From NCBI GenBank assembly GCA_964473555.1, contig CAYYPL010000001.1, positions 62,001-126,000 on the forward strand: a stretch of 64,000 nt of DNA, written 5' to 3'. Shown one piece after another: positions 44,656 to 53,996 of this stretch. The position numbers and the translations under genes are program-made. Below the pieces are notes generated by a model. The model saw only the letters and a program-made list of their open reading frames with translations. It ran no database searches and was not told the DNA's origin. Each line of letters opens with the position of its first letter. Positions within the stretch are counted from its first letter, which is position 1. The stretch comes from UBA11400 sp964473555 (GTDB lineage Bacteria; Bacteroidota; Rhodothermia; Balneolales; HLUCCA01).

Positions 44656-45943
44656 ACAACTGCATTGGCAAATCATCATTGGACTCACACTCGGTTTGAT
44701 ATGGGGACTTTTAAGTACTCAAGTTGGCTTCAATGAGTTCACACTCGATTTCATAAAGCCTTTTGGAACGATATTTGTCAATTTGCTTAAGCTAATTGCT
44801 GTTCCACTTGTATTGGCATCGTTAATTGTTGGCGTTGCCAACCTGAATGATATCAATAAATTATCTAGAATGGGTGGTCGTACTATTGCAATATACTTAG
44901 TTACAACTGTACTGGCTATAACCATTGGACTTCTTGTGGTGAATGTGATGCAGCCCTGGAAAGCACTGCCTGAGGACACGAAGCTGACCCTGATGGCCAG
45001 TTATGATGATAATTTAAGTTCCAGGGCCGACAGGGCAGAGGCCTTGACGAATCAGAGTCCACTTCAGCCTCTTGTTGATGTGATACCCGAGAATTTGTTT
45101 ATGGCTGCTTCCAATAATGGAGCGATGTTACAGGTCGTGTTTGTGGCCATTTTGTTTGGGGTTGGGATTATTCAAATCAAAAGTTCAAAAAGTAAAATAC
45201 TGGTAGACTTTTTTGATGCGATGAATGACGTAATTATCAAAATAGTCGACTTCATCATGCTTTTTGCACCGTATGGAGTTTTCGCATTGATCGCTTCGGT
45301 CATCATCGATCTGGCAGGTGACGATTTATCACAGGCCCTGAATTTACTTTATGCCTTAGGTTGGTATTGTGCAGCTGTAGCAGTAGGATTGATACTTCAT
45401 GTAGTGATTGTGTATAGCTCGCTGTTTAAGATGTTCAGTTCCATGCCATTAATGAGTTTTCTAAGAGGGATACGTCCCGCAATTTTACTGGGGTTTAGCA
45501 CCAGCTCCAGTGCAGCGACGCTGCCCGTGACCATGGAAAGGGTTCAACATAATCTGGGAGTGGATGAAGAAGTTGCCAGTTTCGTTTTACCGGTCGGGGC
45601 AACAATCAATATGGATGGAACCAGTTTGTATCAGGCGGTTGCTGCTGTGTTTATCTCAATGGCTATTGGTAATGATGTCACTATTTTCGAACAGATTACC
45701 ATTGTATTAACCGCTTTACTGGCTTCAATCGGTGCAGCAGGGGTTCCGGGTGCAGGAATCATTATGCTTGTGATCGTCTTGAAATCAATCGATGTTCCGG
45801 TTGAGGGCATCGCCTTGATTTTAGGGGTTGACAGGATTCTGGATATGCTTCGTACAGCTGTAAACATTACAGGCGATGCTGCGGTATCGGTCGCAGTTGC
45901 GCATATGGAGGGATTGTTGGGCGAAGCGCACTATGATGACTGA
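44642..45943 (+). CDS. Dicarboxylate/amino acid:cation symporter (DAACS)
   Basis: A 433-residue protein with 8 TM helices and two re-entrant loops, as in GltP/DctA. FLRGIRPAILLGFSTSSSAATLPVTM contains the serine-rich HP1 motif (LGFSTSSSAATLP), and GATINMDGTSLYQ is the TM7 NMDGT sodium/substrate site. AAGVPGAGIIML forms HP2. It imports aspartate, glutamate or C4-dicarboxylates with sodium or protons. It overlaps the DUF92 gene by 14 nt and precedes the TPR gene closely. Confidence 0.9.
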   Translation: MSWYRQLHWQIIIGLTLGLIWGLLSTQVGFNEFTLDFIKPFGTIFVNLLKLIAVPLVLASLIVGVANLNDINKLSRMGGRTIAIYLVTTVLAITIGLLVVNVMQPWKALPEDTKLTLMASYDDNLSSRADRAEALTNQSPLQPLVDVIPENLFMAASNNGAMLQVVFVAILFGVGIIQIKSSKSKILVDFFDAMNDVIIKIVDFIMLFAPYGVFALIASVIIDLAGDDLSQALNLLYALGWYCAAVAVGLILHVVIVYSSLFKMFSSMPLMSFLRGIRPAILLGFSTSSSAATLPVTMERVQHNLGVDEEVASFVLPVGATINMDGTSLYQAVAAVFISMAIGNDVTIFEQITIVLTALLASIGAAGVPGAGIIMLVIVLKSIDVPVEGIALILGVDRILDMLRTAVNITGDAAVSVAVAHMEGLLGEAHYDD

Positions 45944-45981
45944 TTTTGCGTTATTGGTGTCAAATACTTCACATTAAATGC

Positions 45982-46947
45982 ATGATGAATGAGATGAAGC
46001 TGCTTCCTTTTCTTTTGCTGATGACATTTCAAAATGTATTCTGGACGCAGCAGTCATCTGGCAGCGTCCTGAATGCACCTGATCGTGTTGAAGACCCCAA
46101 TCTATACCATAATATGTGGTCATTGGATGAACCTCGTGCATGGAATCAGTTACTCCCTGTCACTATTCAATCATTTTACAAAGCCGATTGGGTGAAAACC
46201 CGATCAGCACTCTCTGATTTGAAAAAAATAGACAGCAGTGATCCGATGCCTTACTTTATGGAAGCGATGATCCCATTCTGGGCCTATTTCTTTGGAGGAA
46301 TGGATAGCGAGAACGCCAAACAGTTTCTGCAATTATCTGAAACCGCAATACAAGTTACGGAGCGAAGGCTCGATCTGACTCCTGAGGATACATCCTCGAT
46401 ATTGCTTTTGAGTGGATTGCACGGATACAGAAGCCTGGTTGCTGCCCAGGAAAAAAGGTACGGCATTGCAATCAGTAGTGGTGCTACTGGATACGGCTTT
46501 ACGAAATCTTTAATGAAAATGGATAACGATAATCCCAATACGTTAATGGGACAAGGCGTTTTTCATTACATGATGGGTTCTATACCATCTGAAGTTAAAT
46601 GGATGGCTCGTCTAGCCGGACTTTCAGGCGATAAGCAACAGGGTTTTATGCTTCTGGAAAAGGCAGCTCAATCCGATTCTCATGTGAGTAATGATGCAAG
46701 AATGTTTCTGGCTTACTTGTATCATCGTGACCACGAATATCTCAAAGCACTTCATCATTTGAACATCCTTGTTGTAAAGTACCCCTCAAATCCAATTTTT
46801 CATTATAATCTTGGATTGATCTATGAGTCGCTGGGAAATGTACAATATGCTGAAATTGCATACTCCAGAGTGGTAAGTATCGGATCAACAGACCTCCGGG
46901 AACTCACTAGGCTATCCAAAGAACGTTTGACGATATTGAAAAAGTGA
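45982..46947 (+). CDS. Exported TPR-like protein
   Basis: The frame runs from a TTG at 45946, but the ATGs at 45982 and 45994 precede a proper signal peptide (MKLLPFLLLMTFQNVFW), so I start at 45982. The mature 300 residues contain TPR-like helices, clearest at the C terminus (ARMFLAYLYHRDHEYLKALHHL and FHYNLGLIYESLGNVQYAEIAYSRV, cited as LAYLYHRDHEYLKAL and LGLIYESLGNVQYAE). I recognise no enzymatic motif. It follows the symporter gene by 38 nt and precedes the GHL10 gene by about 37 nt. Confidence 0.7.
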   Translation: MMNEMKLLPFLLLMTFQNVFWTQQSSGSVLNAPDRVEDPNLYHNMWSLDEPRAWNQLLPVTIQSFYKADWVKTRSALSDLKKIDSSDPMPYFMEAMIPFWAYFFGGMDSENAKQFLQLSETAIQVTERRLDLTPEDTSSILLLSGLHGYRSLVAAQEKRYGIAISSGATGYGFTKSLMKMDNDNPNTLMGQGVFHYMMGSIPSEVKWMARLAGLSGDKQQGFMLLEKAAQSDSHVSNDARMFLAYLYHRDHEYLKALHHLNILVVKYPSNPIFHYNLGLIYESLGNVQYAEIAYSRVVSIGSTDLRELTRLSKERLTILKK

Positions 46948-46984
46948 TACCAACTTGAAGGCGAGCAATCATCTGACTTTACAT

Positions 46985-48535
46985 ATGTATTCCGGTAGAT
47001 TTTTGGCTATACTTTTAGGTACACTTGTCGTGGCATCGGTCTGCTCTACTTCCAAACTCCATGGACAAATGCCCAGCTCGGCACCTTCAGATCAATTGAA
47101 CTACAATAAAGAGGTTGAGTTTCGCGGTGTATGGGTTTCTACGGTTCTCAACCTGGACTGGCCTTCTAAGCCTGGATTGAGTTCAGACATACAGAAACGT
47201 GAGTTGGAAGCTCTCTTTGATAGCTTGTCCCAATCCGGGTTTAATGCTGTTTTACTTCAGGTAAGGCCTGAAGCGGATGCATTCTATGCCTCTGACATTG
47301 AGCCATGGTCACACTATTTGTCTGGTAGACAAGGTGATGCACCACAACCATACTATGATCCTCTTCATTTTGCCATAGAATTAGCACGCGATCGGGGGAT
47401 GGAGCTGCACGCCTGGTTGAATCCATTCAGAACCGCCAGGTCCGTTGATTTAAACAGATTGTCTGAAGATCATGTGGTCAAGCAGCAGCCGGATTGGATT
47501 CTCAACTTTCGAAATGGAGAAACATCTTACTCGATGCTGAATCCGGGTATTAAAGAAGTCCGGGACTATGTTGCAACCTTGGTGGCAGACATCGTGCGAC
47601 GTTATCGGGTAGATGGGATTCACTTTGATGATTATTTTTATCCATACAGTCCGGCAATTTCAACCGAAGACACTTTTCACTTCAAACGTGATTCACGTGG
47701 AATCGAATCGATCGAAGACTGGCGCAGAGATAACATTAATCGGGTTGTTGAGCAGGTTCGTGATTCAATTTACGCCATTGATCCAGTTGTGAAGTACGGG
47801 GTCAGTCCTTTTGCGATTCGGCTGAACGCTGACGCAGGAACAAACGGGAGTGAAGGGTATCATATGATTTATGCAGATCCTGTTCATTGGCTGGAAAACG
47901 GAACTATTGATTATATAGCACCACAGATTTACTGGGAAAGATCGCATCCCATAGCACCTTACAAACCGATTATGCAGTTTTGGGCAAAAACTGCTCATCA
48001 AACCGGGCGTCATATCTATGTTGGGATGGCACCATACAGGCTCAACGCTCCATATAACTGGACTGTGAATGAAATTGGTGAAATGCTGAAACTCAACAGG
48101 TTAAATGCGGTTGAGGTGCAGGGTAATATATTTTTCAGAGCTAAGCACATTACACAAAATGTCAAGGGCCTGGCCGATTCACTGGCTATAGGGTGGAACC
48201 GTACTATTGCAAAGATTCCGGTTATGGACTGGAAACCAATCGATCAACAGCCTCCAGTCGATGATTTAAAGGCGGAACGAGTAGAACCGAACCATATCCT
48301 GTTGGAGTGGTCCTCGCCGGCATCATCAAGGGTCGCCTATATTTACAGATATCCCGGTGATATGTCAGTAGACGACATCCTGTCTACACGTAACAGTACT
48401 TATTTAATCGGAGCCACCGGAGGAACCCGTTGGATCGATAGAACGGCTCTGCGTGACGAATCCTACCTGTATTCGGTTACAGTTTCGGGACGAAACAGTG
48501 TAGAAAGTATGCCCAGGGTATTCTATCTGGACTAA
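46985..48535 (+). CDS. GHL10 glycoside-hydrolase-like protein (YngK/DUF187)
   Basis: A TTG opens the frame at 46955, but the ATG at 46985 precedes a signal peptide (FLAILLGTLVVASVCSTSKL). The family 10-like barrel begins with EFRGVWVSTVLNLDWPSK, and RPEADAFYASDIEPWSHYLSG, AWLNPFRTA, DGIHFDDYFYPY and IAPQIYWE carry conserved acidic residues of GHL10 (PF02638); the long pieces are cited as RPEADAFYASDIEPW. The final 90 residues (LLEWSSPASS) look like an Fn3-type module. YngK-like enzymes act on cell-wall or exopolysaccharide-like substrates; the activity here is unproven. Confidence 0.85.
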   Translation: MYSGRFLAILLGTLVVASVCSTSKLHGQMPSSAPSDQLNYNKEVEFRGVWVSTVLNLDWPSKPGLSSDIQKRELEALFDSLSQSGFNAVLLQVRPEADAFYASDIEPWSHYLSGRQGDAPQPYYDPLHFAIELARDRGMELHAWLNPFRTARSVDLNRLSEDHVVKQQPDWILNFRNGETSYSMLNPGIKEVRDYVATLVADIVRRYRVDGIHFDDYFYPYSPAISTEDTFHFKRDSRGIESIEDWRRDNINRVVEQVRDSIYAIDPVVKYGVSPFAIRLNADAGTNGSEGYHMIYADPVHWLENGTIDYIAPQIYWERSHPIAPYKPIMQFWAKTAHQTGRHIYVGMAPYRLNAPYNWTVNEIGEMLKLNRLNAVEVQGNIFFRAKHITQNVKGLADSLAIGWNRTIAKIPVMDWKPIDQQPPVDDLKAERVEPNHILLEWSSPASSRVAYIYRYPGDMSVDDILSTRNSTYLIGATGGTRWIDRTALRDESYLYSVTVSGRNSVESMPRVFYLD

Positions 48536-48536
48536 A

Positions 48537-48574
48537 GCCACCTAACCGAGATGACGGATTTTATCTCGGGTGGC
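48537..48574. terminator. Hairpin between convergent glycosidase and lycopene cyclase genes
   Basis: GCCAC (48537-48541) with GTGGC (48570-48574), and CCGAGAT (48546-48552) with ATCTCGG (48563-48569), form a 12-bp stem with a 4-nt bulge on the left arm and a 10-nt loop. No T-tract follows, and the hairpin overlaps the last codons of the cyclase. It is probably a shared end-of-transcript structure. Confidence 0.45.
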
Positions 48575-49729
48575 CCAGATTGCCCTAAAAAAAGCGAAAT
48601 AGCTGGGTACACTCGACATTATTTTAACTTCCTCTGCTATGCCGGTTTTTTCATCCAGAAAATCGAATACCAGCCTGAATCCATTCTTACCGAATAAATC
48701 CATAAAAATCTGCACACAATGGGATGGATCGGTTTTAAGCAGGTGAAGGATGAGCATATCGTAGTATTGGAATCTAAACGGGGATTTCCAGCATTTCATC
48801 GGAGATGACTCCGCAATGAGTTTAGCCAAAATTGCTGCATGGCGTTGGTTTCTACTGAATGCATATCCGGTTGAGGCTTTTGCCAAACCCCCACTGAGAC
48901 CTGTTTTAACCTGGAAATCAGCGTATTGCTGGATGATGGGTAGATCTGTCATGGGGATGATTCCATACTCTGTATCCAAGATAACGTAATTCAACGCAGA
49001 TCGGGTTGCCTCTGGTTTCAGATTCCAGTGAACCTGTAGGTAATCTTCCAGAATTGGGTCATAAGAATCTTTTTGGGGGATCTCTTTATTGAAGTAGGTC
49101 AACTCTACCAGAGCCCGTGTTTCACTATAGGGTAACAGATACACAAAGGCAAAACCGCTCGATTGTGGAACTCTGAAATCCATCAGAATAGCGTGTTCTG
49201 GATCGAAAATGGGATCCGATGTTTCGATGACCCAGCCTTTAAAATGCTGCCATAAAGTGTTTGCTGAGGGGTGAAAATCAATTTCATCTGTAGAACTAAA
49301 CCGGGAGTCGACAACATAGCTAGCTGTGATAGTATTTCCACCGTCTGTATAAATATTGTTATCCGAATCCATTTTTGAGACGGAATCCTGATTGAGGTTA
49401 ACCCGAGACAATGATTTCAATTGAGCGATTAACTTGTTTCTGTAGTCATCGGCAGTTATGCAGAAGTAGACAGGATCATTAAAAGTTTCCTTATGTTCAG
49501 TATTGGAGTCGATGACGGAGATTTTTGACCACGATTTTTTTATTAAGTCTTTGACGGGACTTACTTTTTCGTCCCAAAAACACCAGGTTTTTGGGGTAGT
49601 CTTTGAAAAGTCCGGATCGATAATCTCAATGGTCGATGTTGGAGACTGCTTAATGATGTGAATTGCTGTGGCGAGTCCAGAAGCCCCGGCTCCACAGATT
49701 ACCACATCAGCTTTTGAAGAGGTGGTCAT
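48542..49729 (-). CDS. crtY: Lycopene cyclase (CrtY-type)
   Basis: A 395-residue FAD/NAD-dependent enzyme. The dinucleotide-binding N terminus is ADVVICGAGASGLATAIHI, followed by the lycopene-cyclase signature PKTWCFWDEK. DSRFSS and AFVYLLPYSETRALVELTYF, the FEIPIT-like YGIIPMTD and the FLDEKTGI region agree with the family. It cyclises the ends of lycopene to beta-rings at the membrane. No phytoene synthase or desaturase gene is in the window. It ends in the hairpin shared with the GHL10 gene and lies 3 nt from the anti-sigma-like gene. Confidence 0.85.
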   Translation of the reverse strand: MTTSSKADVVICGAGASGLATAIHIIKQSPTSTIEIIDPDFSKTTPKTWCFWDEKVSPVKDLIKKSWSKISVIDSNTEHKETFNDPVYFCITADDYRNKLIAQLKSLSRVNLNQDSVSKMDSDNNIYTDGGNTITASYVVDSRFSSTDEIDFHPSANTLWQHFKGWVIETSDPIFDPEHAILMDFRVPQSSGFAFVYLLPYSETRALVELTYFNKEIPQKDSYDPILEDYLQVHWNLKPEATRSALNYVILDTEYGIIPMTDLPIIQQYADFQVKTGLSGGLAKASTGYAFSRNQRHAAILAKLIAESSPMKCWKSPFRFQYYDMLILHLLKTDPSHCVQIFMDLFGKNGFRLVFDFLDEKTGIAEEVKIMSSVPSYFAFFRAIWATRDKIRHLG

Positions 49730-49732
49730 GGT

Positions 49733-50623
49733 TTAATTCGAAGTTGGCAGCATGGATGCCAGTACTTCACCGCTGTGATCTGAAATACCAACGTACCATA
49801 CGTTACCCCATTTCCACGATACGGTGTGTGTGCCATCAATACTTTTGATGTGTGTATCTGTATCTTTTTGGCAGTTTTTTACGGCTTCAGTGTCTCTGAT
49901 AAGACGAGGGTCCCGGCTCATCCGGTCGAGTGGGAATGCAAAAATGATGATGGGAACACGGTGACCAGCAACGTGGTACTTGAGCATCGGCGTGGTGTAT
50001 CCTGGCACGAACTCAGACAATTCGATTCCCGCAAAAGTAGCATTCTTCAGTTCGGGTACAGTTACGTCGATGCCAAAGTGGTCCAGGAGATAACGATGCG
50101 CTTCGGTGATGTTATCGATCGACGACGTCCCTGTTATCCTGGTATCTGAAACAAGGGAAAAATGTCGTTGCACATGATCTTCGACCGGGTAGTTGATAGC
50201 GGCAAGCGATAATTCAGAACGATTAAGGCTCCTGCCTGACCAAAAACCCAAGCTGACCAGGAGCAACGCAGCAGCGACATACTTCAAAAAATGAGGGGAG
50301 ATGATCGGGTATTTATTGGGTTTAACCGCAACGTGTTGAACCGAAGAAATCTGAGTTATGGTTGCTTCTGGCCTGTGTTCCAGAGAAGCATCGACCTCAT
50401 TACTAATTAATTCCAGACAACGCGTACGCAGCATATCTGGTGCTGCGATTCTTTGGCAGGTGTTAACAAGGTTTCTGATTCTAAGCTCGACCAAAATAGC
50501 ACCGTCTATGGTAGGATCAAGGCGGCTATAGTGTTCGATGAATGCAATTTCTTCAGAAGTAGCTTGACCGTCGATGTAGGCGGTAATGAGTTCACTAATT
50601 TTTTCAGGATGCACTGTAGACAT
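49733..50623 (-). CDS. Anti-sigma-factor-like membrane protein
   Basis: A 296-residue protein. The N-terminal 80 residues (HPEKISELITAYIDGQATSEE with the acidic EIAFIEHYSRLDP) match the anti-sigma zinc-finger-like fold, but the zinc-binding His/Cys residues are absent, so it is of the zinc-free type. A TM helix follows (YVAAALLLVSLGFWSG, about residues 113-128). The C-terminal 150 residues form a periplasmic domain. No sigma factor gene is adjacent, so it is orphan here. A second GTG or ATG start is not needed. It is separated from crtY by 3 nt. Confidence 0.6.
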   Translation of the reverse strand: MSTVHPEKISELITAYIDGQATSEEIAFIEHYSRLDPTIDGAILVELRIRNLVNTCQRIAAPDMLRTRCLELISNEVDASLEHRPEATITQISSVQHVAVKPNKYPIISPHFLKYVAAALLLVSLGFWSGRSLNRSELSLAAINYPVEDHVQRHFSLVSDTRITGTSSIDNITEAHRYLLDHFGIDVTVPELKNATFAGIELSEFVPGYTTPMLKYHVAGHRVPIIIFAFPLDRMSRDPRLIRDTEAVKNCQKDTDTHIKSIDGTHTVSWKWGNVWYVGISDHSGEVLASMLPTSN

Positions 50624-50788
50624 AGGGTATGTACCCGAGCGGGTTTTGCTATTGGAAACGTATGATTGCTACCTCATCAGTTTTCAAAAAAACAGGTATT
50701 TACCCTGTGGTTTGAGTTTAACAAACAATCAACACAAAGACATGTGGAATTCGTTCTCATCACCATAAAAAAATTGAGAATGGATGAC

Positions 50789-51697
50789 TTATCGCTGTGC
50801 ATCAGAGAGTTTTCTGCTAAGTAGTTCTACCAATTGTTCTCTGTAAAACTGGGAAGTACCCTCTGATTGCCTGGAATATTTATTAATCAGACCCTGAATC
50901 CGGTTCCCAAGTCTATTCTTTTCAATAGTACCAGCCTGTTTGAAGAACTCGGTTAACATATCAGGCGCTTTCTTAAAAGCTCGTTCGAAATAACGGAATG
51001 CATCGCGTACCTGGTCGTCGAGTTCACCAAGAACCAGTCCCAGATTGAACTGGGTGATGTAACTCGTGCCTGAAAGTTTTTGTGCTTTTTCCAAATCGGT
51101 TTTTGCAGCCTCAAAGTTGCCAGAAAAATAGCACGCCAAGCCACGTTGCGTGTAATAGTGGCCACTTTCTGGATCCAATTCAATGGCTTTATCGAAATAA
51201 GTGATCGCTTTTTCGAACTGTCCCTCTTTTTCCAGTGCTGATCCGGCTAAAGCATACGCGTCGCTGTTCTCTGGATTTGAATCGATGAGAAGATCAAGTT
51301 TTTCAACGGCCTCAAGGTTTTTGTCTTGTTCATGAAGCAACCGTGCCTGCTCAAATCTTGCATCTGCATACGCTGGATCCAATTCTAGCGCTTTGTCCAG
51401 GTCATACGCGGCATCCTCGAATTGCCTCGTATCGATACTAACTGCTGCGCGGAACTTGTATGCGGCTTCAAAGGAAGGATTTTTGAGTACAGCCTGGGTA
51501 TAGTGAGCCTGAGCCTCGTCGTAGTCCTGTATCTGTTGGGCATAATACCCCAAGACGAACCAATCTTCAGCCGTTCGGTCTTCTTTTGCCGATTTGCTGA
51601 TCTGTTGATGCGCTTTTTGCAGGAGCTGTATCCCTTTGTTGTTCAGGGTTCTGTTTTCCAGCAAATAAGGAAGTAATCGGTCTACGATATCGCTCAT
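50789..51697 (-). CDS. Tetratricopeptide-repeat protein
   Basis: A 302-residue protein without signal peptide or TM segment. About six TPR units lie in residues 35-235 (AEDWFVLGYYAQQIQDYDEA; AYDLDKALELDPAYADARF; AYALAGSALEKEGQFEKAI; YFDKAIELDPESGHYYTQ). The N- and C-terminal parts are helical. TPRs mediate protein-protein contacts, and the partner is unknown. The gap of 165 bp to the anti-sigma-like gene downstream on the same strand contains nothing identifiable beyond a 6-bp hairpin. Confidence 0.75.
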   Translation of the reverse strand: MSDIVDRLLPYLLENRTLNNKGIQLLQKAHQQISKSAKEDRTAEDWFVLGYYAQQIQDYDEAQAHYTQAVLKNPSFEAAYKFRAAVSIDTRQFEDAAYDLDKALELDPAYADARFEQARLLHEQDKNLEAVEKLDLLIDSNPENSDAYALAGSALEKEGQFEKAITYFDKAIELDPESGHYYTQRGLACYFSGNFEAAKTDLEKAQKLSGTSYITQFNLGLVLGELDDQVRDAFRYFERAFKKAPDMLTEFFKQAGTIEKNRLGNRIQGLINKYSRQSEGTSQFYREQLVELLSRKLSDAQR

Positions 51698-51864
51698 AGG
51701 TGTTTTTTAGGTTAAAATAAGCGCCAAATATAGCTTTTTTTTTCCGAAAAAACGCTTCAAAGTTCATTTGGCAGATGCTGGTCCCATGACGATTATCATT
51801 TTTTTAACCAGGTGAATTTAATACTTTACACGGGTAGTTAAGTCACTTTAGATTGGATAAAAGT

Positions 51865-53478
51865 ATGTTAAAATCCACCCCGAAGCTCAGGGTTGCCGGT
51901 GCAGTGATCGGAATTATCGGTTTTTTGATCCCCTTTGTTGTGACCTTACCCGGACTTACATTTGCCGGACACCTGGCTCTGAGTATCTTCTTAATGGCTG
52001 CTGTGTACTGGATGACTGAACCGATTCCCATTTACGCGACTTCACTGCTGGTCATTTTGCTCGGAGTTCTGATGCTGAGTGGTCAGGGACCGGTATTTCA
52101 GAACGAGAATGCTCAATTTGTTGATTCAATTTCTGATGGACCAGAATTCGAGTTACCCGCAAGTGCCGTATCGCCACATGATCAACTCTTTATACTACAA
52201 GGGACTAAGTGGCTAAAAATGGATGTCAATGTGATTCGCAGAACCAGCGATTCGGTTATAATTCGGTCACTGGACCTGAAGCAAGATGCCAAAATAGCAA
52301 AAAGTTACCGTGACAAATCTACTGGCTACACCCCAGGGAAAGCTGCCGATTATATGGCAACATTAGCTAATCCGATCATTATCCTGTTCCTTGGTGGTTT
52401 TATGATGGCTGAGGCAGCAGTTAAATACAATTTCGACAAAAATTTGACTCGCTACCTATTAAAACCATTTGGTTCAAGTCCGAATCTGGTTATGCTTGGG
52501 CTAATGCTTATTACGGCTGTTTTATCTGCATTTATGAGTAACACGGCAACCACTGCGATGATGATGACTGTTATTTTGCCCTTATTGGCGCAGTGTAGTA
52601 AAACGGATCGTTACAGAACCGCCCTGGCTCTATCTATTCCGATAGCTGCAAACATAGGAGGTATTGCTACTCCTATCGGAACACCGCCAAATGCCATCGT
52701 GCTTGCCAATCTACAGACTCAAGGCCTTACCATTTCTTTTCCTGACTGGATGTTACTGGCAATACCATTTGTGATCTCGTTGTTACTGTTCTCGTGGTTA
52801 TTATTAAGTAAACTTTTTCCTTTTGAAATCGCTCAGGTTCAAGTTTCGAGCAACATTGGATTTAACAAAACACCCAAGGCAATCACCTTTTATGTGCTAT
52901 TCGCTGTGACCATAATCCTTTGGGTTACAGAGAGCATCCATGGGGTTTCCAGTAACATTGTGGCATTAATACCTATGACGGGATTGGCTTTATCGAATGT
53001 ACTGGAGGTTGACGACCTCAGAAAATTACCCTGGGAAGTGTTATGGTTGGTTGCGGGTGGTCTGGCACTGGGTGTATATCTGGATCAAACCGGGTTAGCC
53101 GATTATATGGTTCGTAGTATCGATTGGGGTAGTGTGGGCGGTTTCACAGTTTTAGCATTGTTCGCAGTAGTTGCCTGGTTGTTGTCCAACTTTCTGTCCA
53201 ACACAGTTGCTGCAACATTGTTAATGCCATTGGCTGTGAGTATCGGTATGTTGCAGGGGAGTGGGGAAGTTGAACTTATAGAGCTGGCATTGATTATCGG
53301 AGTTGGAACTAGTTTGGCGATGCTTTTACCGATTTCCACGCCACCAAATGCTATTGCTATGGCAACAGGCATGGTAAAAACAGGTGAGATGGTCAAATCT
53401 GGTATCATTATTGGTGTTGTTGGGATCCTACTGATGTTGGCATTAGCAGTTGTTTACTGGCCGATTATTTTAAATTAA
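51865..53478 (+). CDS. SLC13 family (DASS) transporter with an extra soluble insertion
   Basis: A TTG at 51853 opens the frame, but the ATG at 51865 fits. The protein (537 residues) has the DASS layout. The first Na/substrate site is in SNTATTAMMMTVILPLL and IPIAANIGGIATPIGTPPNAIV (cited as GGIATPIGTPPNA), and the second in LSNFLSNTVAATLLMPL and LLPISTPPNAIAMATGM. These SNT and TPPNA pairs are diagnostic. About 80 residues between the early helices (about residues 75-160) are hydrophilic and have no counterpart in the usual family. It transports dicarboxylates or sulfate with sodium. A regulator and kinase gene follow at once. Confidence 0.88.
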   Translation: MLKSTPKLRVAGAVIGIIGFLIPFVVTLPGLTFAGHLALSIFLMAAVYWMTEPIPIYATSLLVILLGVLMLSGQGPVFQNENAQFVDSISDGPEFELPASAVSPHDQLFILQGTKWLKMDVNVIRRTSDSVIIRSLDLKQDAKIAKSYRDKSTGYTPGKAADYMATLANPIIILFLGGFMMAEAAVKYNFDKNLTRYLLKPFGSSPNLVMLGLMLITAVLSAFMSNTATTAMMMTVILPLLAQCSKTDRYRTALALSIPIAANIGGIATPIGTPPNAIVLANLQTQGLTISFPDWMLLAIPFVISLLLFSWLLLSKLFPFEIAQVQVSSNIGFNKTPKAITFYVLFAVTIILWVTESIHGVSSNIVALIPMTGLALSNVLEVDDLRKLPWEVLWLVAGGLALGVYLDQTGLADYMVRSIDWGSVGGFTVLALFAVVAWLLSNFLSNTVAATLLMPLAVSIGMLQGSGEVELIELALIIGVGTSLAMLLPISTPPNAIAMATGMVKTGEMVKSGIIIGVVGILLMLALAVVYWPIILN

Positions 53479-53491
53479 ACGGAGAATCACT

Positions 53492-53992
53492 ATGAAACCG
53501 GTGCTGGCTATTGTTTGTGTTGAAGACGAAACGGAGGTGTTGGAATCTGTAGTAAGAGATCTGGAAATCTTTGAAGACGATTTCAGTATTGAAACTGCAT
53601 CCTCTGTGAATGAAGCAGAAAAAATTCTTTCAGCTTTGCAGAATGAAGGAATTAAGGTTGCACTTTTTATCTGCGATCACCTCATGCCCGGGGTTACGGG
53701 TGTTGAATTTTTGGTGAGACTTCAAAAAATGCCTGAGTACACAGGCTCTGAGAAAATGCTTTTGACAGGTCAGGCCGGACTTCTGGATACCGTCAAAGCC
53801 GTTAACGAGGCAGGGTTGAACTATTACCTTGCCAAACCTTGGAATACCAATGAACTACAATCAATCGTGAAAAAACTGCTTACCGATTATGTAATCGCAA
53901 ACAAGACGGATGTACTCAGATACTTCTCGACACTGGATGCAGAACGATTGAGTGATTCGCTACGCAGTTCGAAGCAAATAACCGACATGTAG
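53492..53992 (+). CDS. Response regulator (REC domain only)
   Basis: A 166-residue REC protein. The acidic pocket is Glu11-Asp12, the phosphoacceptor Asp62 (ICDHLMPG), the switch threonine Thr92 in LLTGQ and Lys115 in LAKPW. The pattern resembles RpfG-like REC domains. The last 45 residues are helical and no DNA-binding or enzymatic output domain is visible. GGAG 8-10 nt before the ATG is a ribosome-binding site. It follows the SLC13 gene by 13 nt and the kinase by 4 nt, so it is the cognate partner of the kinase. Confidence 0.85.
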   Translation: MKPVLAIVCVEDETEVLESVVRDLEIFEDDFSIETASSVNEAEKILSALQNEGIKVALFICDHLMPGVTGVEFLVRLQKMPEYTGSEKMLLTGQAGLLDTVKAVNEAGLNYYLAKPWNTNELQSIVKKLLTDYVIANKTDVLRYFSTLDAERLSDSLRSSKQITDM

Positions 53993-53996
53993 ACAC

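Noticed and set aside
50745..50780. TTCTCA/TGAGAA inverted repeat downstream of the TPR gene
   Set aside because: Only 6 bp with a 15-nt loop. It was not strong enough to list as a terminator.
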